Below, piece by piece: positions 63,360 through 64,000 of a stretch of DNA of 64,000 nt. The stretch is taken from positions 248,001-312,000 of the forward strand of contig JAHLKF010000006.1 in NCBI GenBank assembly GCA_025558075.1, in the 5' to 3' direction. This stretch comes from Gaertneriomyces semiglobifer. Its lineage: Eukaryota > Chytridiomycota > Chytridiomycetes > Spizellomycetales > Spizellomycetaceae. The stretch's first letter is position 1. Every line of letters begins with the position of its first letter. The translations under genes and the position numbers were made by a program. The notes beneath the pieces are model-generated. The model ran no database searches. It worked only from the letters and a program-made list of their open reading frames with translations, and had not been told where the DNA came from.

Positions 63360-64000
63360 CTATCGCCCTTGCTGCCACGTGGGAGGCATGAATCCCGGAG
63401 GTGGGAAACCAGGTTGCGGCGGGTATCCTTGGCCGGGGAACGGGGGTGGTGGCATCGGTGGGCGACCGGGGAAAGCTGGTGGTGGACCGGGTGGGCCATC
63501 TGTGGTTCATCAATAGGATATCATGAGCATTTTTCTTAAACAACAAGGATAAATGATCAAACTTACGCATTGAAGGAGGGCCTGGAGGGAACCCTGCCAT
63601 TGGTGGTGGACCAGGCGGAAACCCAGGTCGCGGTGGTTGGGGTTGGTATCCACCTGGCGGTGCACCGGCAGGTGGGAATGCCGGGAAGGTGGGTGGAGGT
63701 GGCATAAACTGCGGTACAGGTGCTGCGGCTACCGGAACAGGCGCTACCGGAGGAGCTGCGAGACCAGGTCGCGGGCGGGCTGGGATTTCTGCGAAGAACC
63801 GGTTCGGCATATGCGCAGGTTGGTTCTTTCTGGATTGGGCGGCGAGTAATCGTTCTGCAGCACTTCCGTGTCGTTCTCCTTTTCCATCCTTCTTGAATGC
63901 ATACCCTACTGATATAGGTTTGTTCATCAGGAATTGTCCATTCATGGCTTCAATTGCGGCATCTGAAGCGTCAAAGTTATCGAATGCCACGAATCCGTAA
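63360..64000 (-). CDS. HSH49: splicing factor SF3B4/Hsh49, 3' part
   Basis: The gene enters from the right edge. Visible exons are 63567 to beyond 64000 and 63360-63499. The reading starts inside RRM2 ([20 protein letters not shown], then [19 protein letters not shown]), continues [16 protein letters not shown] and then a long Pro/Gly-rich tail ending PPTWQQGR. This is the typical C-terminus of SF3B4, the U2 snRNP SF3b subunit that helps hold U2 near the branch site. The intron lies inside the Pro-rich tail (donor GTAAGT, acceptor CCACAG). The 5' half, including RRM1, is outside the window. Confidence 0.93.

Noticed and set aside
1..64000. CRISPR arrays, bacterial insertion sequences, rRNA or tRNA genes
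   Set aside because: No regularly spaced direct repeats, transposase motifs or convincing RNA-gene sequences were seen by eye; a tRNA scan could still find one I missed.

Overview
This is a stretch of a gene-dense fungal nuclear genome. Genes sit on both strands and most are interrupted by short introns of about 50-90 bases with GT...AG ends. The gene set is fungal: a GDP-mannose transporter, a two-dehydrogenase Fox2-type peroxisomal enzyme, a Gcn4-like bZIP, Vta1, Cwc2, Rtp1 and Hsh49. Several proteins have layouts better known from animals or protists: SH3-WW-PH-RhoGAP, a Shank-like ubiquitin-fold/ankyrin protein, UXT, GPATCH11, DNAJC17, a 2-phosphoxylose-phosphatase-like enzyme, and an endonuclease-like protein of a family seen in algal viruses, algae and oomycetes. 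Together these suggest an early-diverging fungus, perhaps a chytrid. No taxonomic marker confirms this; it is inference. I rebuilt the gene models by hand, checking that splice signals agreed with reading phase and with family alignment known from memory.

Layout. 1-5.2 kb: a small membrane protein, an acidic coiled-coil protein, then an accessory patch with a 190-bp foldback repeat, a decayed ORF and the nuclease-like ORF. 5.2-15.5 kb: Rpn9, a large orphan protein, an Old Yellow Enzyme, a CCCH/RRM-like protein and a RING protein whose RING is split over two exons. 15.7-21.2 kb: ATP synthase OSCP, DNAJC17/Cwf23 and the SH3-WW-PH-RhoGAP protein. 22-29.9 kb: a rhodanese-USP deubiquitinase, an FMP52/HTATIP2-like reductase, a two-helix membrane protein and the Shank-like ankyrin protein. 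31-43.6 kb: secreted 5'-nucleotidase, Vta1, an orphan nuclear-type protein, UXT prefoldin-like protein, histidine phosphatase, Arp2 and mitochondrial ribosomal protein mL38. 43.6-52.9 kb: Rad17, GPATCH11, Cwc2 and Rtp1/TANGO6. 53-64 kb: a helical BAR-like/SH3 protein, GDP-mannose transporter, Fox2-like beta-oxidation enzyme, bZIP factor, Skp1 and the 3' part of SF3B4/Hsh49, which runs off the right edge.

The genes are mostly housekeeping and form no operon. Recurring themes are splicing (DNAJC17, GPATCH11, Cwc2, SF3B4), ubiquitin and proteasome work (Rpn9, USP, Skp1, RING protein), endosome and actin work (Vta1, USP8-like, RhoGAP, Arp2, BAR/SH3) and checkpoint control (Rad17). Many neighbours are head-to-head over 230-1000 bp and probably share promoters. 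The stretch that least resembles ordinary housekeeping DNA is 2.7-5.2 kb.
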